From positions 24,021,438 to 24,085,437 of the forward strand of contig CM060847.1 of NCBI GenBank assembly GCA_030737835.1: a DNA stretch of 64,000 nucleotides, read 5' to 3'. This document shows, one piece after another, positions 49,607 to 62,208 of the stretch. Under the pieces are notes generated by a model. That model made no database searches and had not been told where the DNA came from. It saw nothing but the letters and a program-made list of their open reading frames with translations. Position numbers and translations under genes: made by a program. Numbering within the stretch: the stretch's first letter is position 1; the number at the start of each line of letters is the position of its first letter. The DNA comes from Acorus gramineus. Its lineage: Eukaryota > Streptophyta > Magnoliopsida > Acorales > Acoraceae.

Positions 49607-49727
49607 CTCTCATTCATGAGAGAGTATGATCTCGGATTCATGGTATGGCCTTGAAGTCATGGGGGAGTATGGTCTTAGATTCTTGGGGGTTATGCCCTCA
49701 GATTCAGGGGTGGCTATGTCTCAGATT
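49607..49727 (+). repeat. Isolated 24-mer minisatellite patch
   Basis: About five degenerate units (CTCATTCATGAGAGAGTATG, GATCTCGGATTCATGG and so on) lie about 6 kb left of the next array and 13 kb right of the previous one, in otherwise unrelated DNA. The patch ends exactly where the hAT-like element begins. Confidence 0.88.
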
Positions 49728-50607
49728 AGGGGTGCAACTTGGGCAGGTTGAATCCGACCCAACCTGACCCAACCCGGTTCATGGGCGGGTTTGGGTTGGG
49801 GTTTTTGTATGTCGGGTTCAGCCCAACCCGAACCCGAACTAACCCGAACCCAATTCAGGTCTGGTTCGGGTTGGGGGGTCGGGTTAGGCAGGCTCAACCC
49901 GAACCCGGCCCCCCAGTGCATGTTAAACTAAAAAATTTATACTGCCACAACAACTTACCCACTCCCAAAACCCTAAACACAAATCACCTCTTCTTTCATT
50001 CCAGTCGTCACACTTATTTTTCTTTTCACATCACAATCACAAATCAGCCTCGCCGACCCTCTGATCATCAGCCCTTACAAACTACGTCGGGTCAACCGGA
50101 ACGGAGCCGCGATGACTGCGACTGCAGCGAAGATGAAGGTGGAAGAGACAGAAGTGAAGGGAGGCGTAGTTGAAGAGGCCATTGGAGTCGCCGGTGCAGT
50201 GAACGAGGAAGAATGAACAGCGGGTTTTTGTGGGTTGGTGGAGAATTGAAGAACAGATCAGTGAGGGTGGTGGTGTTGGTGAGATTTGGATTTGGAGAGA
50301 GGATCTATGGGGGAGGGGATTGGGGATGGTTTTGGACCATTTTGATTGGTTTGTTTACTTTAATCAGAATTTGGAATATGCAATCATGGTAAATTATTTG
50401 GATTTTTAAAGTATTTTTTTTTGTGATGAATGTATGTTTAATTAATTAGAGTTTGTTGTGTTGTTTATTAAATATTTTATGATATTTTTAAGGGTTAAAC
50501 CCAAGTCCGACCCGAGTCTAACCCGAACCCGACCCAAACCCGGGTTTAACCCAAACCCGACCCAAACCCGCAGGTTGAAGTCGGGTTCGGGTTCGAGTTG
50601 CGTCCTT
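49728..50607. mobile_element. Non-autonomous hAT-like element with GGGTTCGGGTT-rich ends
   Basis: The left end AGGGGTGCAACTT and the inverted right end AAGGACGCAACTC agree at 10 of 13 positions. Inside both ends are long runs of degenerate GGGTT/CGGGTT motifs, a layout common in plant hAT derivatives that begin AGGGGTGCAA. The middle (about 49930-50460) is unrelated sequence with no intact gene. No 8-bp target duplication is visible: the left flank is minisatellite and the right flank is copia sequence, so a rearrangement has occurred. Confidence 0.6.
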
Positions 50608-51705
50608 CGGGTTGAAAAGGAAAGCTGATGGATCAATTGACAAGTTCAAGGCAAGGCTTGTGGCTAAAGGGTACAGTCAAGTGGAAGGTTTGGCTTATCA
50701 AGAAACTTTTTCACCACTTGCTAGATTCACATCCATCCGAATTATTCTAGCCATACCTGCAAGCCTGGACTTGGAATTATATCATATGGATGTGAAGACA
50801 GCTTTTCTGAATGGAGATCTTGACGAAGAAATTTATATGTTGCAGCCATCTGGATATAAAATTAAGGGACAGGAACAAAAAGTATGCAAGCTCAAGAAAT
50901 CTATATATGGACTGAAACAGTCTTCGAAGCAATGGTAATTCAAATTTCATAATGCCATAAAATCTTTTGGCTTTATTTGATTGAAGAAGACCATCGCATA
51001 TATATAAAGTGACGGGATAAGAGTTCTATTATTCTTTGCTTGTATGTCGATGATATTCTTCTAGCTACGAATGACATGGAGTTGTTGAAAATCACTCGAT
51101 AATGGCTTTCTCTCAACTTTGATATGAAGGACATGGGAGAAGCAAGTTATGTGCTCGACATCAGGATTCAAAGAGATCGAGCTAAGAGAAAGATTGGCTT
51201 ATCTCAATCAGCATATATTGAGAAGGTATTAGATCGATTTGGCATGAAATACTATAAACCCATCGATATTCCTATTGACAAGAATCAGAAGTTGAGCCTC
51301 AAAAAGTGCCCACAAACTGATGATGAAAAAGAGAAGATGAAGAGAGTTCCTTACTCCAATGCAGTTGGAAGTCTAATGTATGCTAATGTTTGCACACGTC
51401 CAGATATTTGCTTTGCTGCGGGGCTTGTTAGCAGATATCAGAGTAACCCTGGTCAAGGTCATTGGCAGGCCGTGAAGCGGATACTTCGGTATTTGAAAGG
51501 CACAAAAGACCTGACTCTTTGCTATCAGGGATGTGGTAAACTTAAAGTTCAAGGTTATTCTAATGCTGATCATGCAGGTGATCTTGATTCTCGCTCATCG
51601 ACAAAAGACCTGACTCTTTGCTATCAGGGATGTGGTAAACTTAAAGTTCAAGGTTATTCTAATGCTGATCATGCAGGTGATCTTGATTCTCGCTCATCGA
51701 CATAG
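50608..51705 (+). pseudogene. Ty1/copia pol fragment (RT to start of RNase H)
   Basis: Starts inside the reverse transcriptase at KRKADGSIDKFKARLVAKGY and covers the catalytic block MDVKTAFLNGDL, SIYGLKQ and YVDD (51043-51054). It continues through the connection (SLMYANVCTRPDI) to the first RNase H motif (ADHAGD). RT would copy element RNA into cDNA. The frame is broken by TAA at 50936-50938, a frameshift near 50970 and TAA at 51100-51102; the 3' part (51124-51705) is open. A 99-bp in-frame tandem duplication (51502-51600 and 51601-51699) repeats 33 residues. gag, protease, integrase and LTRs are absent. Confidence 0.88.
51502..51699 (+). repeat. 99-bp exact tandem duplication in the copia fragment
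   Basis: ACAAAAGACCTGACTCTTTG starts at 51502 and again at 51601. The two 99-bp copies appear identical. Both end in TCATCGACA, which is also where the strand inversion occurs. Confidence 0.9.
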
Positions 51706-52052
51706 AAGCAGAGAATAATAAAACTCTTGTCCCGCCACTTCATATATATACAATGGTCTTCTTCAATCATAGTGAAATCAAAAGATTTTATGGCATTGTG
51801 AAATTTGAAGTACCATTGCCTCGAACATTGCTTCAGCCCATATATAGATTTCTTGAGCTTGCATATTTTATGTTCCTGTCCCTTAAATTCATATCCAGAT
51901 GGCTGCAACATATAAATTTCTTCGTCAAGATCTCCATTTAGAAAAGCTGCCTTCACATCCATATGATATAATTACAAGTCCAGGCTTGCAGTTATGGCTA
52001 AAATAATTCGTATTGATGTGAATCTAGCAACTAGTGAAAATGTTTCTTGATA
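51696..52052 (-). pseudogene. Ty1/copia reverse transcriptase fragment, inverted
   Basis: The minus strand reads YQETFSLVARFTSIRIILA, an in-frame TAA, then MDVKAAFLNGDL, SIYGLKQ, and finally YVD, where it stops at the junction with the plus-strand fragment. It covers the same RT region as 50690-51050 but in opposite orientation, and differs at several residues, so it is a second family member or a diverged copy. Left and right limits are abrupt. Not functional. Confidence 0.86.
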
Positions 52053-52815
52053 CGATTAAGGGATCTACATGATACAGGAACCGACAATATTATATTTTTC
52101 CAGTATCACAGCGTGCAAGAGAAGTTGTACGCGCTGTAGACCACTTACCTACTGCGATAGAGTCCTATTTCTATCGTTATGCGAGCAGAGCCAATCCCGC
52201 AGGTGACTCTAGTGCCCTTATGTACTCTTCACTGTGTTAAGAAGCTGAGTCGGGTGACGCTACTTTGGTGTGCAATGTTAAAGCCATGAGATTATACGGC
52301 TGGGTCACATGCACAGCTGGGAAAACGGCCAGGTCGAAGCTGACGAGCATATGTGCGAGGGGAAGACTTCTTAATGACTACACCTTGACGCTGAGGTCAT
52401 TTTTGTATGCAGTTTGATAACTTATCCTCCCCGGGGATCATGTTTTCAATGAGATTTTATTGATATTATATATATTATTATTTTCTTATTAAAAAAAAAT
52501 TGAAAATGGATAAGTTTGTGAAATGTTTTTCTGGTAAGTACAGAAGTGCATACATGAGTCGAGTGAGATCGTAGTGCTCTAATAGGACTAGGGCAGTCTT
52601 ACTCTGGTGTGTGTCATGCGAGTCTAGGGCAGGCTAATTGAGGATGGAAAGTTACGCGCTGGTCAGATGGAGACTTGGTGCGTTATCTACCTTTAGATTA
52701 TATGTGAATTCCCATTGGTCTCACCCCTCAGGTTTGTTATAATGTGCATTTATTACTCGAGATGGAGATGGAAAAGACTAATCCCATATATCAGTGAAGT
52801 CTTCTGAGTGGGAGA
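52053..52815. other. Unassigned sequence, possibly a retrotransposon 3' internal part
   Basis: About 760 bp without a recognisable protein. It ends in TCTTCTGAGTGGGAGA, which resembles the polypurine tract found just before LTRs in plant LTR retrotransposons, followed by TGTTAAG. It may be the 3' internal end of a non-autonomous element that shares the LTR at 52816. I see no gene. Confidence 0.4.
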
Positions 52816-53398
52816 TGTTAAGAAAGGATTTGAATCCAGCCTTCCCTGGCATTATTGCTTTTACCAGGGGGCATTTTGACATTTTCCATTATGGATAAGT
52901 ATCACATCACCACCTCAAGCAACCGACCTTGTTATTCCTTTTGATTGACATAAACTGACTTTGTGTGCGAATGCATGAATAACCCAGTGAATTAATCAAT
53001 TCATCATGGCCTCAAACAGTTGCATGCATAGTTTCTCCACTCCATTAAAGACCCCCCATCTCCATTTTGAGTAGTATTTAAAATGGCTTTCCATCTTTAG
53101 CCTAAGATCTTGAGGGGTGGATGTAGTTATTAGTCTCTCGTTTAGTAGGGACTAACTAACTGGGATTTTCACTTTTATCCACCTTAATTGAGTGGTCATT
53201 TTGGACGTGAATTCAACTCCGATTCGTGATTGACGCTTCCGCAGCGGTACATGTTTCTAATTATTATTCCCAACATGGCTGGCATCACACTGATGTTCCC
53301 CTTACTTTTTGAGTGCAGGAATCACATCTAGCCAGGTTCTGATCTAGCAAAGAGGCTTTACCCACTTCAGTTGATTGAAGGGGAAATTTACCTCTTCA
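52816..53398 (+). mobile_element. Probable LTR (583 bp)
   Basis: Bounded by a polypurine-like GAGTGGGAGA on the left and a primer-binding-site-like TTTAGCGCCGTTTGTGGG on the right. It begins TGTTAAGAAAGG and ends CTCTTCA (TG...CA). A TATA-like TATTTAAAAT lies near 53078. No second copy is in the window, so the limits rest on these signals alone. Confidence 0.5.
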
Positions 53399-53420
53399 GT
53401 TTAGCGCCGTTTGTGGGTAA
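53399..53420 (+). other. Probable primer-binding site
   Basis: GTTTAGCGCCGTTTGTGGGT directly follows the probable LTR end. It resembles the GGCGCCGTCTGTGGGA-type site common in Tat-lineage Ty3/gypsy elements, where a host tRNA primes reverse transcription. Two or three substitutions suggest decay. Confidence 0.5.
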
Positions 53421-55606
53421 CACGAATGAAAATCGTGATTCCATGTCTGTCAACAATACCAACAATCAAGAAGTCAGGGATGGCCTACTAAACCCACAAG
53501 CTGATGGGGGAAGCCTCCCTATAGCTAATCCATGACTCACCTGTGAATTACATGCAGTTGGAGGGGGCAGTACAACGAATTCTAGTCGTCCCACAACAGA
53601 ACCAGACCCAGCAGAATGGTGGAAATGGTTAGGTTCAAATTCCTCTACAGCCTAACAGTCAACTGTTCGCATCAGGGCAACTGGATCAAATGAGAGCGCA
53701 TCTTCCTCTAATAGAAGAGGGCGTTGTTGCCGCCAGCATTCCAGATCACCCCGGGCTTCACGATGAAACCTGGTCGAGCGAAATCGCAAATGTTCCCCAT
53801 GCCGGGAATGATCAGTTCGACGCGAAGCATCACACAACACCAGGATGATCCTCAACCTCACCAAAAGCCCTCTCAGCGGGTTGGGGGTGTTGGAGACTTA
53901 CCTCAGCAGACTCTTAGGTCCGAAGTACGACGGGCCAAGGATTAGGGAATGGTAGAACACGCCTTGCGCATATTTGCCTCCTCGTTTCACAACACCATAC
54001 TTCGAGAATGACTTAACACAACACCAGGATGATCCTCAACCTCACCAAGAGCCCTCTCAGCAGGTTGGGGGCGCGGGAGACTTACCTCAGCAGACTGTCA
54101 GGTCCGAAGTACGGTGGGCCAAGGATTAGGGAATGGTAGAACACGCCTTGCGCATAATTGCTTCTCCGTTTCACAACACCATACTTCGAGAATGACTTCC
54201 TCGAAAGTTCGTTCAACCAAAGTTCAAGCTTTACAATGGCACCACCGATCCGTACGACCATATCTTGGCATTCCAGCACTCGATGGCACTTTACCAGCAA
54301 CACGACAGATTGATGTGCAGCTCTTCCCCTCTAGCCTTGAGGAAGTGGCACTAACCTCGTTCCATTTGCTCCCCCTAGCTTCGATCCAAACTTTTGAGAA
54401 CATGCAATCATGGCCTTTCGTAACGGCTTACCAGCCAGAAATGCCCTCAAGGAGTCACTTATCAAGCGCACTCTCTCCGACCTCCAGGATCTCATGGGGT
54501 GTGTTGAAAAGTACACCAATGTGGAAGAGAAGTAAAACATCCTCAAGCACGCGGTGATTGCAGTAGGACCGTCACCAACATCCATGGTCACCATTGCACC
54601 AACCAATTGCCCGTTGGACACACAATCCAAGGATCGACATGGTGAGAAGGATAAGAAGCCTAGCACCTTTGCCAATGAGGTGCACGAGATCCATATTTCA
54701 AGATTCCACCATCCCAGAAAGTGACTAAAATCCAAGGGCAGTAGTTCTTCGAGTGGCTCACGACAATGCAGGGTGATGAGTGAAAGCGAGATCAGAGCCT
54801 CCGGTGCGACTATAACAAGAGCGTCGGGCACACCACCGACAAATGTCGAACCCTTTGGAGTTTCCTAGAGGAACAAGTCCAAAAGGGTTAGCCGAAGGAA
54901 TACATCTCTCATGACAAGGCCCCAACCACAAAAGAGCAACATGTAACTAACGTTAACCACACGACTTCGACTGGGGTTATTGGCGTCATCTTCGACGGTG
55001 AACCTTACTTCACTGACCTGAAGAAGTTTCAGAAGGACTCAAAAAAGATTAACTTCCCATGAGGTGATGCAAGTCGACTAGGAGCCGAAGAATCCATGAC
55101 CTTGACTTGATGACCAAGGCGTTATCTTATTTTCCGATGAAGACTTGGAAGGATTTTTCAAGCACCCCATTTTGATGCCCCCATGATTACTCTGTGCATC
55201 TCCAATTTTGATGTGAAGAGCATCTTGGTCGACACCGACGGCTGACATTATGTTCATGTAGCTATTCTTTCAAATGGGCCTGAAGGTGACTGTTTTTGCT
55301 CCAGCCAAGGATCTTCTGGCTGCGTTCAATGGCACCTGGGTGGTCCCAGCCAGGTGCATCACTCTGCCGGTGCACGTTGATAACCAGACCCCAATGACAG
55401 GGTTCACGGTCATAGATCTCTGGTCTTCCTATAATGCCATTATAGGGAGAACTTGGCTCGCGGCGACGAAGGCAATACCTTCAACTTACAACTAATGGCT
55501 TTGTTTCCCCACTGTCGAGGGGTTAATGGAGATCAAAAGTGATCAAGTCATCATGAGACATGATGGCGGCCCTTGCAAGAAAAGCACCTGTCCCTGAGGA
55601 ATTGCG
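53421..55606 (+). pseudogene. Tat-like Ty3/gypsy gag-protease remnant
   Basis: Fragments of a Tat-lineage gag and protease in order, broken by many stops and frameshifts. Gag core at about 54205-54350 reads KFKLYNGTTDPYDHILAFQH and onward. The zinc-knuckle remnant at 54805-54846 has C, GH and C spaced as in CX2-3HX3-4GHX4C knuckles (CDYNKSVGHTTDKC). The protease region at about 55120-55500 includes LVDT with the presumed catalytic Asp at 55231-55233, and later SYNAIIGRTWL. A 184-bp tandem duplication lies at 53834-54200. RT, RNase H and integrase are missing; the minisatellite starts at about 55611. Gag would form the particle core and protease would cut the polyprotein. Dead copy. Confidence 0.7.
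53834..54200 (+). repeat. 184-bp tandem duplication in the gag remnant
   Basis: The block starting ACAACACCAGGATGATCCTC occurs at 53834 and again at 54018, ending each time near ACTTCGAGAATGACTT, with about ten differences between copies. Confidence 0.85.
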
Positions 55607-55610
55607 TCAG

Positions 55611-57338
55611 GAGGGGGAGTGTGTCTTGGATTTATCAAGGACTGTGTCTCGGATTCATGGTGGATATGTATCAGATTCATGGTCTCAGATTTATGGCGGC
55701 ATATGTCTCTGATTCAATGGGGTTAGGTCTTGAATTCGTTGGGGGAGTATGTCTTAGATTCATGGGTATGCTTCGGATTCATTGGCGGGTGTCTCAAATT
55801 CATGGGGAGAGTATGTTAGGTTTCATGGGGGAGTGTCTCCCATTCATGAGGGAGTATGATCTTGTAATCATGGCATTAATCGGATTCATGATATGGTCAT
55901 GGATTCATTGGAGAGTATGTCTCGGATTCAAGAGTAGAATATGGTCTCAGAATCATAGGGATTTATGTCTCGAATTCATGGGTGGCTATGTCTCCGATTC
56001 ATGGTGGGGCATGTCTCAGATTAATAGAGTATGACTAGAATTTATGGTATGTATCAGAATCATGGAGAGCAAGTCTCGAATTCATGTGGTGGTTATGTCC
56101 CCGATTGATGGGGGGTATGTATCAGATTCATGGTACAGTATGTCTCGGATTTATGTGGAAATATATCTTGGATTCATAGGGGAAGGGGGGCTCGGGTTCA
56201 TACCCTTGAATTCGAGACATATCCCACATGAATTTAAAACCATACTCCCCCCCATGAATCCGGGACATACCACCCAATGAATCTGAGACACACCCCCGCA
56301 TGAATCCGAATTCATGAGGGGTATGTTTCAGTTTCATGGGGGGTATGTCTCGGATTTATGGGAAGTATGTCTCGGATTCACGTGGGAACATGTTCTCGCA
56401 GTCAAGGTCTCGTATTCAAGGGGGGGTATGACTCGGATTCATGAGGGTGTATGTTTCAGATTCATAAGGGAATATGTCCCAGATTCATGGCATTAATCGG
56501 GGAGTATGGTCTCATATTCATTGAATTTCAAGGATTCATGGTATGGTCTCAGATTCATGGGGGAGTATGTCTTGGATTCATGTGGAAGAAAGACTCGAAA
56601 TCATGGGGGGAGTATGGTCTCGAATTCAGGTGAGGAGTATGTCTCGGATTAATGGGGGGTTATGTCTCGGATTCCTGCGGGTATGTCACTGGTTCATGGG
56701 GGATATGTCTAGGATTCATGAGGGGTATGTCACGGATTCATTGGGGGTGAGGTCTCGAATTCATGAGGGAGTAGTGTTAAGATTCATGGAGGGAATCTCA
56801 GATTGTGGGGGGTATCTCTCGGACTCATGGGTGGGTATGTCTTGGATTCAACGACATATCTCAGATTCTTGGGGGGAGTATGTCTTAGATTCGGGGGGAA
56901 GGTCTTGTATTCATGGGAGAGTATGTCTCGAATATCTGGTCGTAGATTCATGGGGTAGTATGGTCTTAGATTCATGGGTGGAGTATGACGAAGTACGTCT
57001 CCGATTCAAGGGGGGGTATGTCTCGGATTCATGGGTATGTCTCTTATGGATTCATGGGTATGTCTCAGATTCATAGGCGGGGTATGTCTCAGATTCATGG
57101 GGGGTGGTATTTTAGGATTCGTGGGGGAGTATGTCTCGGATTCAAGGTCATATTCATTAGGGGAGTATTATCCCCCATTCATGAGGGAGTATGAACTCGG
57201 ATCCGTGGTATGATTTTGGATTCGTGGGGGAGTATGTCTCGGATTCATCGTATGGTCTTGGATTCGTGGTGGAGTATGTCTCGGATTCAAGGGGGAATAC
57301 GGTCTTGGATTCATGGGGGTTATGTCTCGAATTCATGG
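55611..57338 (+). repeat. 24-bp minisatellite array, segment 5
   Basis: The array resumes after the Tat-like remnant with GGAGGGGGAGTGTGTCTTGG. A reverse-orientation block lies at 56201-56307 with an imperfect turn (CATGAATCCGAATTCATG). From 56599 the sequence is the counterpart of window base 1. It ends at the second NUPT. Confidence 0.92.
56201..56316 (-). repeat. Reverse-orientation 24-mer block
   Basis: Reverse-complement units after GGGGGGCTCGGGTTCATACCC. The turn at 56299-56316 is CATGAATCCGAATTCATG, one mismatch from the perfect palindrome. It lies just left of the duplicated segment. Confidence 0.85.
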
Positions 57339-57340
57339 GT

Positions 57341-57413
57341 GGATAAAGAAAATTGAAAGACCTGCGGATATCGGAAAAACAACAATTATGGTTAACCAAG
57401 GAAAATAACTCGT
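57341..57413 (-). pseudogene. ndhD: ndhD 5' fragment with ACG start, right copy
   Basis: ACG codon at 57413-57411 followed by the same NdhD N-terminal codons as in the left copy. The fragment stops at the same array junction. Confidence 0.85.
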
Positions 57414-57440
57414 TGTAAAGACAAGATACCTTTGGACCAG

Positions 57441-57476
57441 AAAACCCGTACTCGATATATTCCAAGTACGGGTTTT
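57441..57476 (-). other. psaC-ndhD spacer stem-loop, right copy
   Basis: Same 12-bp arms (AAAACCCGTACT and AGTACGGGTTTT) as at 892-927. Confidence 0.75.
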
Positions 57477-57526
57477 TGTCGGTAAAGAGGAATCAAATTG
57501 ATTCGAGTGGAGTTTTATGTAAAGTA

Positions 57527-57773
<247 letters not shown>

Positions 57774-60700
57774 TTAACGTCATATATTTTCGATCTGGTA
57801 AAATTTGTGGTAAATAAATCATATATTTTAGACACCAGACGAATCGGTGGTTTACCAGAATTTTTTTGAATCAATCTATTTCTGGATCTGTTCATGAAAG
57901 AGGACCAAGAAACCTTGATTTATTACGTTTTAACAAACAAGATCATACGAGTTCGTCCATGGTATGTATCGGATTCTTGGTGTGTATCAGAATAATGGAG
58001 GAATTTGTCTCGAATTCATGTGGGGGTATGTCTCCGACTTATAGAGGGATGTGTCGAATTCATCGATCGGTATGTCTCAGATTCATGGGGGGGGGGGGGG
58101 GGTGTATGGTCTCAGATTCATGAGAGTGTCTCTTGAATTCATAGTGGAGTATATCTCGGATTCATAATAAGGTACCTCGCAGATTCATGGTAGAATATGT
58201 CTCGGATTCATGAGGGGAATATGGATTCAAATTGAAGGAGTTATGTCTTAGATTCAAGAGGGGTATGTCTGAAATTTGTGAGGGGAGTATGTCTCAAATT
58301 AATGGAGGAGTGTGTCTCGGATTCATGGCAGGGTATATATCGGTTTCTTGGTTTTGGATTTATGGCGGAGTACGTCTCCAATTCAAGGGGGCATGTCTCG
58401 GATTGATTGGGGAAGTATGTCTCAGATTCATGGGTATGTCACGAATTCACAGGTATGTATAAGATTTATGGGGGGTATGTTTACGATGGATTCATGGACC
58501 GGTATGTCTCAAATTCATGGAGGGAGTATTTCTAGGATTCATGGGGGAATATGTCTCCCATTCATGAGGGATTATGATCTCATATTCATGGTATGGTCTT
58601 GGATTCATCGGGGAGAATGTGTCGGATTCAAGGGATGAGTATGGTCTCGGATTCATGGATGTTTATGTCTCGGATTGATGGTAGGGTACGTCTCAGATTA
58701 ATGGGGGAGTATATCTAAGATTCACGGGTGGGGGGTTGGTTATGTCTCTGACTCATGAGGGGTTAGGACTGGTATTCATGGAGAGTATGTGTTAGATTCA
58801 TCGGTCGGTACGTTGCGAATTCACGGCGGGAGCATGATCTCGGATTTATAGGGGAGTATATCTCGAATTCATGGTAGGATGTCTCGAATTCATGAGGGGA
58901 GTATGGATTGAAATTGAAGGAGTAATATGTCTCAGATGCATTTGGGGGTATGTCTAGAATTCGTGAGGAGAGTATGTCTCAGATTAATGGGGAACTCATT
59001 CATGGATTAATGGGGGGCATGTTTTGTATGTCTTGGGAATGTCACAGATTCATGGGGAGGTATGTCTCAGATTCATGGGGGGGAGTATGTCTAAGATTCA
59101 TGGGGAAGTATGTCTTGGATTCATTGGGGGGCGTATGTCTCACATTTATGAGGGAATATGATCTCGGATTCATGATATGACATTAGATTCATAGGGTAGT
59201 ATGCCTCGAATTCAAGGGGGGAGTATGTGTAGGATTCATGGGAGTTATGTCTCTAATATATGGGTGGCTATGTCTCGGATTCATGATGCGGTATGTCATG
59301 GAATAATGGGGGAGTATGTCCAGGATTCAGGGGGCAGTATGGTCAGGGATTCATTATATGTATCGAAATCATGGAGGATTTATGTGTTGGATTCATCGAT
59401 CTCGGATTTATGTGGGGTATATCTCCAATTCATGGGGTTTATGTGTTGGATTCATCAATCGGTATGTCTCAAATTCATGGTGGTTTTTTCGGACTCATGG
59501 GTGGTATGTCTCATATTCACGTGGGGATACAGTCTCGGATTCATGAGATAGTATGTCTTGGATTCATAGGGGAGTATGTCTCAGATTCATGATAGGGTAC
59601 CTCGCAGATTCATGAGGGGAGTAAGGATTCAAATTGAAGGAGTAATTTGTCATAGATTCATGGGGGTATGTCTAGAAATCATGGAAGGATACATCTCAAG
59701 TTAATGGGGGAGTGTGTCTCGGATTTATGGTGGAGTACTCCAATTCAAGGGGTTATGTCTCAGATTCATTAGGAGAGTATCTCTCACATTCATGGGGAGA
59801 GTATGTCTCAGATTCATGGTATGTCTTAGATTCATGGGAGGGAATGGATTAATGGGTATGTCTCAGATTCATAGGTGGTTATGTCTTGGATTCATGGGGG
59901 AGTATATCTCAAATTCATGATCGTATTTATGGGTATGTCTCTTATTCATGAGGGAGTATGATCTCGGATTCATGGCATTTCTCAGATTCATGGTATGGTC
60001 TTGGATTCATGGGAGTATGTCTCGGATTCAAGGGGTAGTATGGTCTCAGATTTATTGCGGTTATGTCTCGGATTCATGGGTGGTATGTCTCAGATTCATG
60101 GTGGGGAACGTCTCGGATTCATGGGTGGTAATGTCTCGGATTCTTGGTCGGATTCATGGGGGCCATGGTCAGGGATTCATGGAATATATCGAAATCGTGG
60201 TGTATGTATCGGATTCATGTGGGGGTATATCTTGGATTCATCGGTCGATATCTCATATTCAGGAGGGAGTATTGCTAAGATTGATGGGGGTATCTCTCAT
60301 ATTCATGGGTGGATATGTCTCAGATTTATGAAGGAATATGATCTCGAATTCCTGGTTTCGGATTCATGGAGGAGTATGTTTCGGATTCATGGGTGGAGTA
60401 TGTCTCATATTCGTGGGAGGGGGGGGGGGGAAGTCTCGTATTCATAAGCGAGTATGTCTCAAATGTATAATCGAGGATTCATGGGGGAGTATGTCTTGGA
60501 TTAATGGGGGTTATGTCTCGCATGCTTGGGTATGTCTTGGATTCATGGGGGAATGTCGCACATTCAGACTCTCTTATTCATAGGGGAGAATGGTCTAAGA
60601 TTCATGGGAGATGATGTCTTAAATTCATGAGAGAGTATGTCATGAATTCATGATAGGGTATGTCACACATTCATGAGGGGAGTATGGTCTCAAATTCAAG

Positions 60701-61042
60701 GAGTATTATGTCATAGATTAATGAGGGGTATGTCTAGAATTTGTTTTGGGTGGGGGGGACGGGTATGCCTTAGATTAGTGGGGGAATGTCTCTCGGATAC
60801 ATGGTCTCGGATTTATGGCAGAGTACGTCTCCGATTCAAGAGGGTTGTCTCAAATTTGTGGGGGAGTGTATTAGATTCATGGGTATGTCACGGATTTATC
60901 GGTACGTCTTAGATTCATTGGGGGTACGTCTCGGATTCATGTGCCAGTATATCTCAGATTCATGGGAGAGTACGTCTCGGATTCATGATCATATTCATTG
61001 GGGGGAGTATGTTGCCATTCATGAGGCATTTCTCATATTCAT

Positions 61043-61063
61043 GGGGGGGGGGGGGGGGGGGGG
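61043..61063 (+). repeat. Poly-G tract (21 G)
   Basis: Run of 21 G, three longer than its left-copy counterpart at 4449-4466. Confidence 0.9.
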
Positions 61064-62208
61064 AGGTATGTCTCCCATTCATGAGGGAGTATGATCTTGG
61101 ATTCATGGCATTTCTCGGATTCACGATATGGTCTTGATTCATTGGGGAGTATGTCTCGGATTCAAGGGATGAGTATGGTCTCGAATTCATGGGGGTTATG
61201 TCTCAGATTCATTGGTGGTTATGTCTCCCATTAATGAGGGAGTATGATGTTGGATTCGTGGCATTTCTCGGATTTAAGGATGGTCTGGGATTCATGGGGG
61301 AGTATGTCACAGAGTCATACGGGATTATGTCTCTGATTCATGGGGGAGTATGTCTTGGATTCATGAAAGGTATGTGTCGGATTCATAGGGGGGTATGTCT
61401 TGGATTCATGAAAGGTATGTGTCGGATTCATCGATCAATATGTGTTGGATTCATGGGGGGAATGTCTAAGATTCATGTGGGAGTATGGCCTCGGATGCAT
61501 GGGTGAGTATGTATTGGATTCATGATAGGGCACCTCGTAGATTGATGGTAGGAAGTGTCTCGAATTTATGAGGGGAGTATGGATTCAAATTAAGGAGTAC
61601 TGTGTCTTAGATTCATTGGGGGAATATCTAGAATTCGTGAGGGGAGTATGTCTTACATTAATGGGGGAGTTATTCTTGGAATCAGATTCATGGTCCCGGA
61701 TTTATAGCCGACTACATCTCCGATTCAAGGGGTTTATGTCTCGGATTCGTTGGGGGAGTATGTCTCAAATTCATGGGGTATGTCTTGAATTCATGCGGAG
61801 GTATGTCTCAGATTCATAGGGGAATAATTCTAGGATTCATAGGGGAGTATGTTTCAGATTCATGGGGGGAGTATGTCTCCCATTCATGAGGGAGTATGAT
61901 GTCGAATTCATGGCATTTCTCGGATTCATGGTATGGTCTTGGATTCTTGGGGAGTATGTCTCAGATTAAAGGGGGGAGTATGGTCTCGAATTCATGTGGT
62001 TATGTCTCGGATTCATAGGGAGTGTGTCTCAGATTCATGGGGAGTATGGTTAGGGATTCATGGTATGTCTCGGATTCATGTAAGGGTATGTATCCGATTC
62101 ATGGTGGGATGTCCTGTATTTATGTGGGGGTATGTCTCCTATTAATAAGGAATATGTCTCGGACTCGTGAGATTATGTCTTGGATTCATTGGGGGGGTCT
62201 CAGGTTTA

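Noticed and set aside
53652-54831. Several 70-166-codon frames on both strands in the gag remnant
   Set aside because: They are out of frame with the recognisable gag and knuckle motifs or antisense to them.
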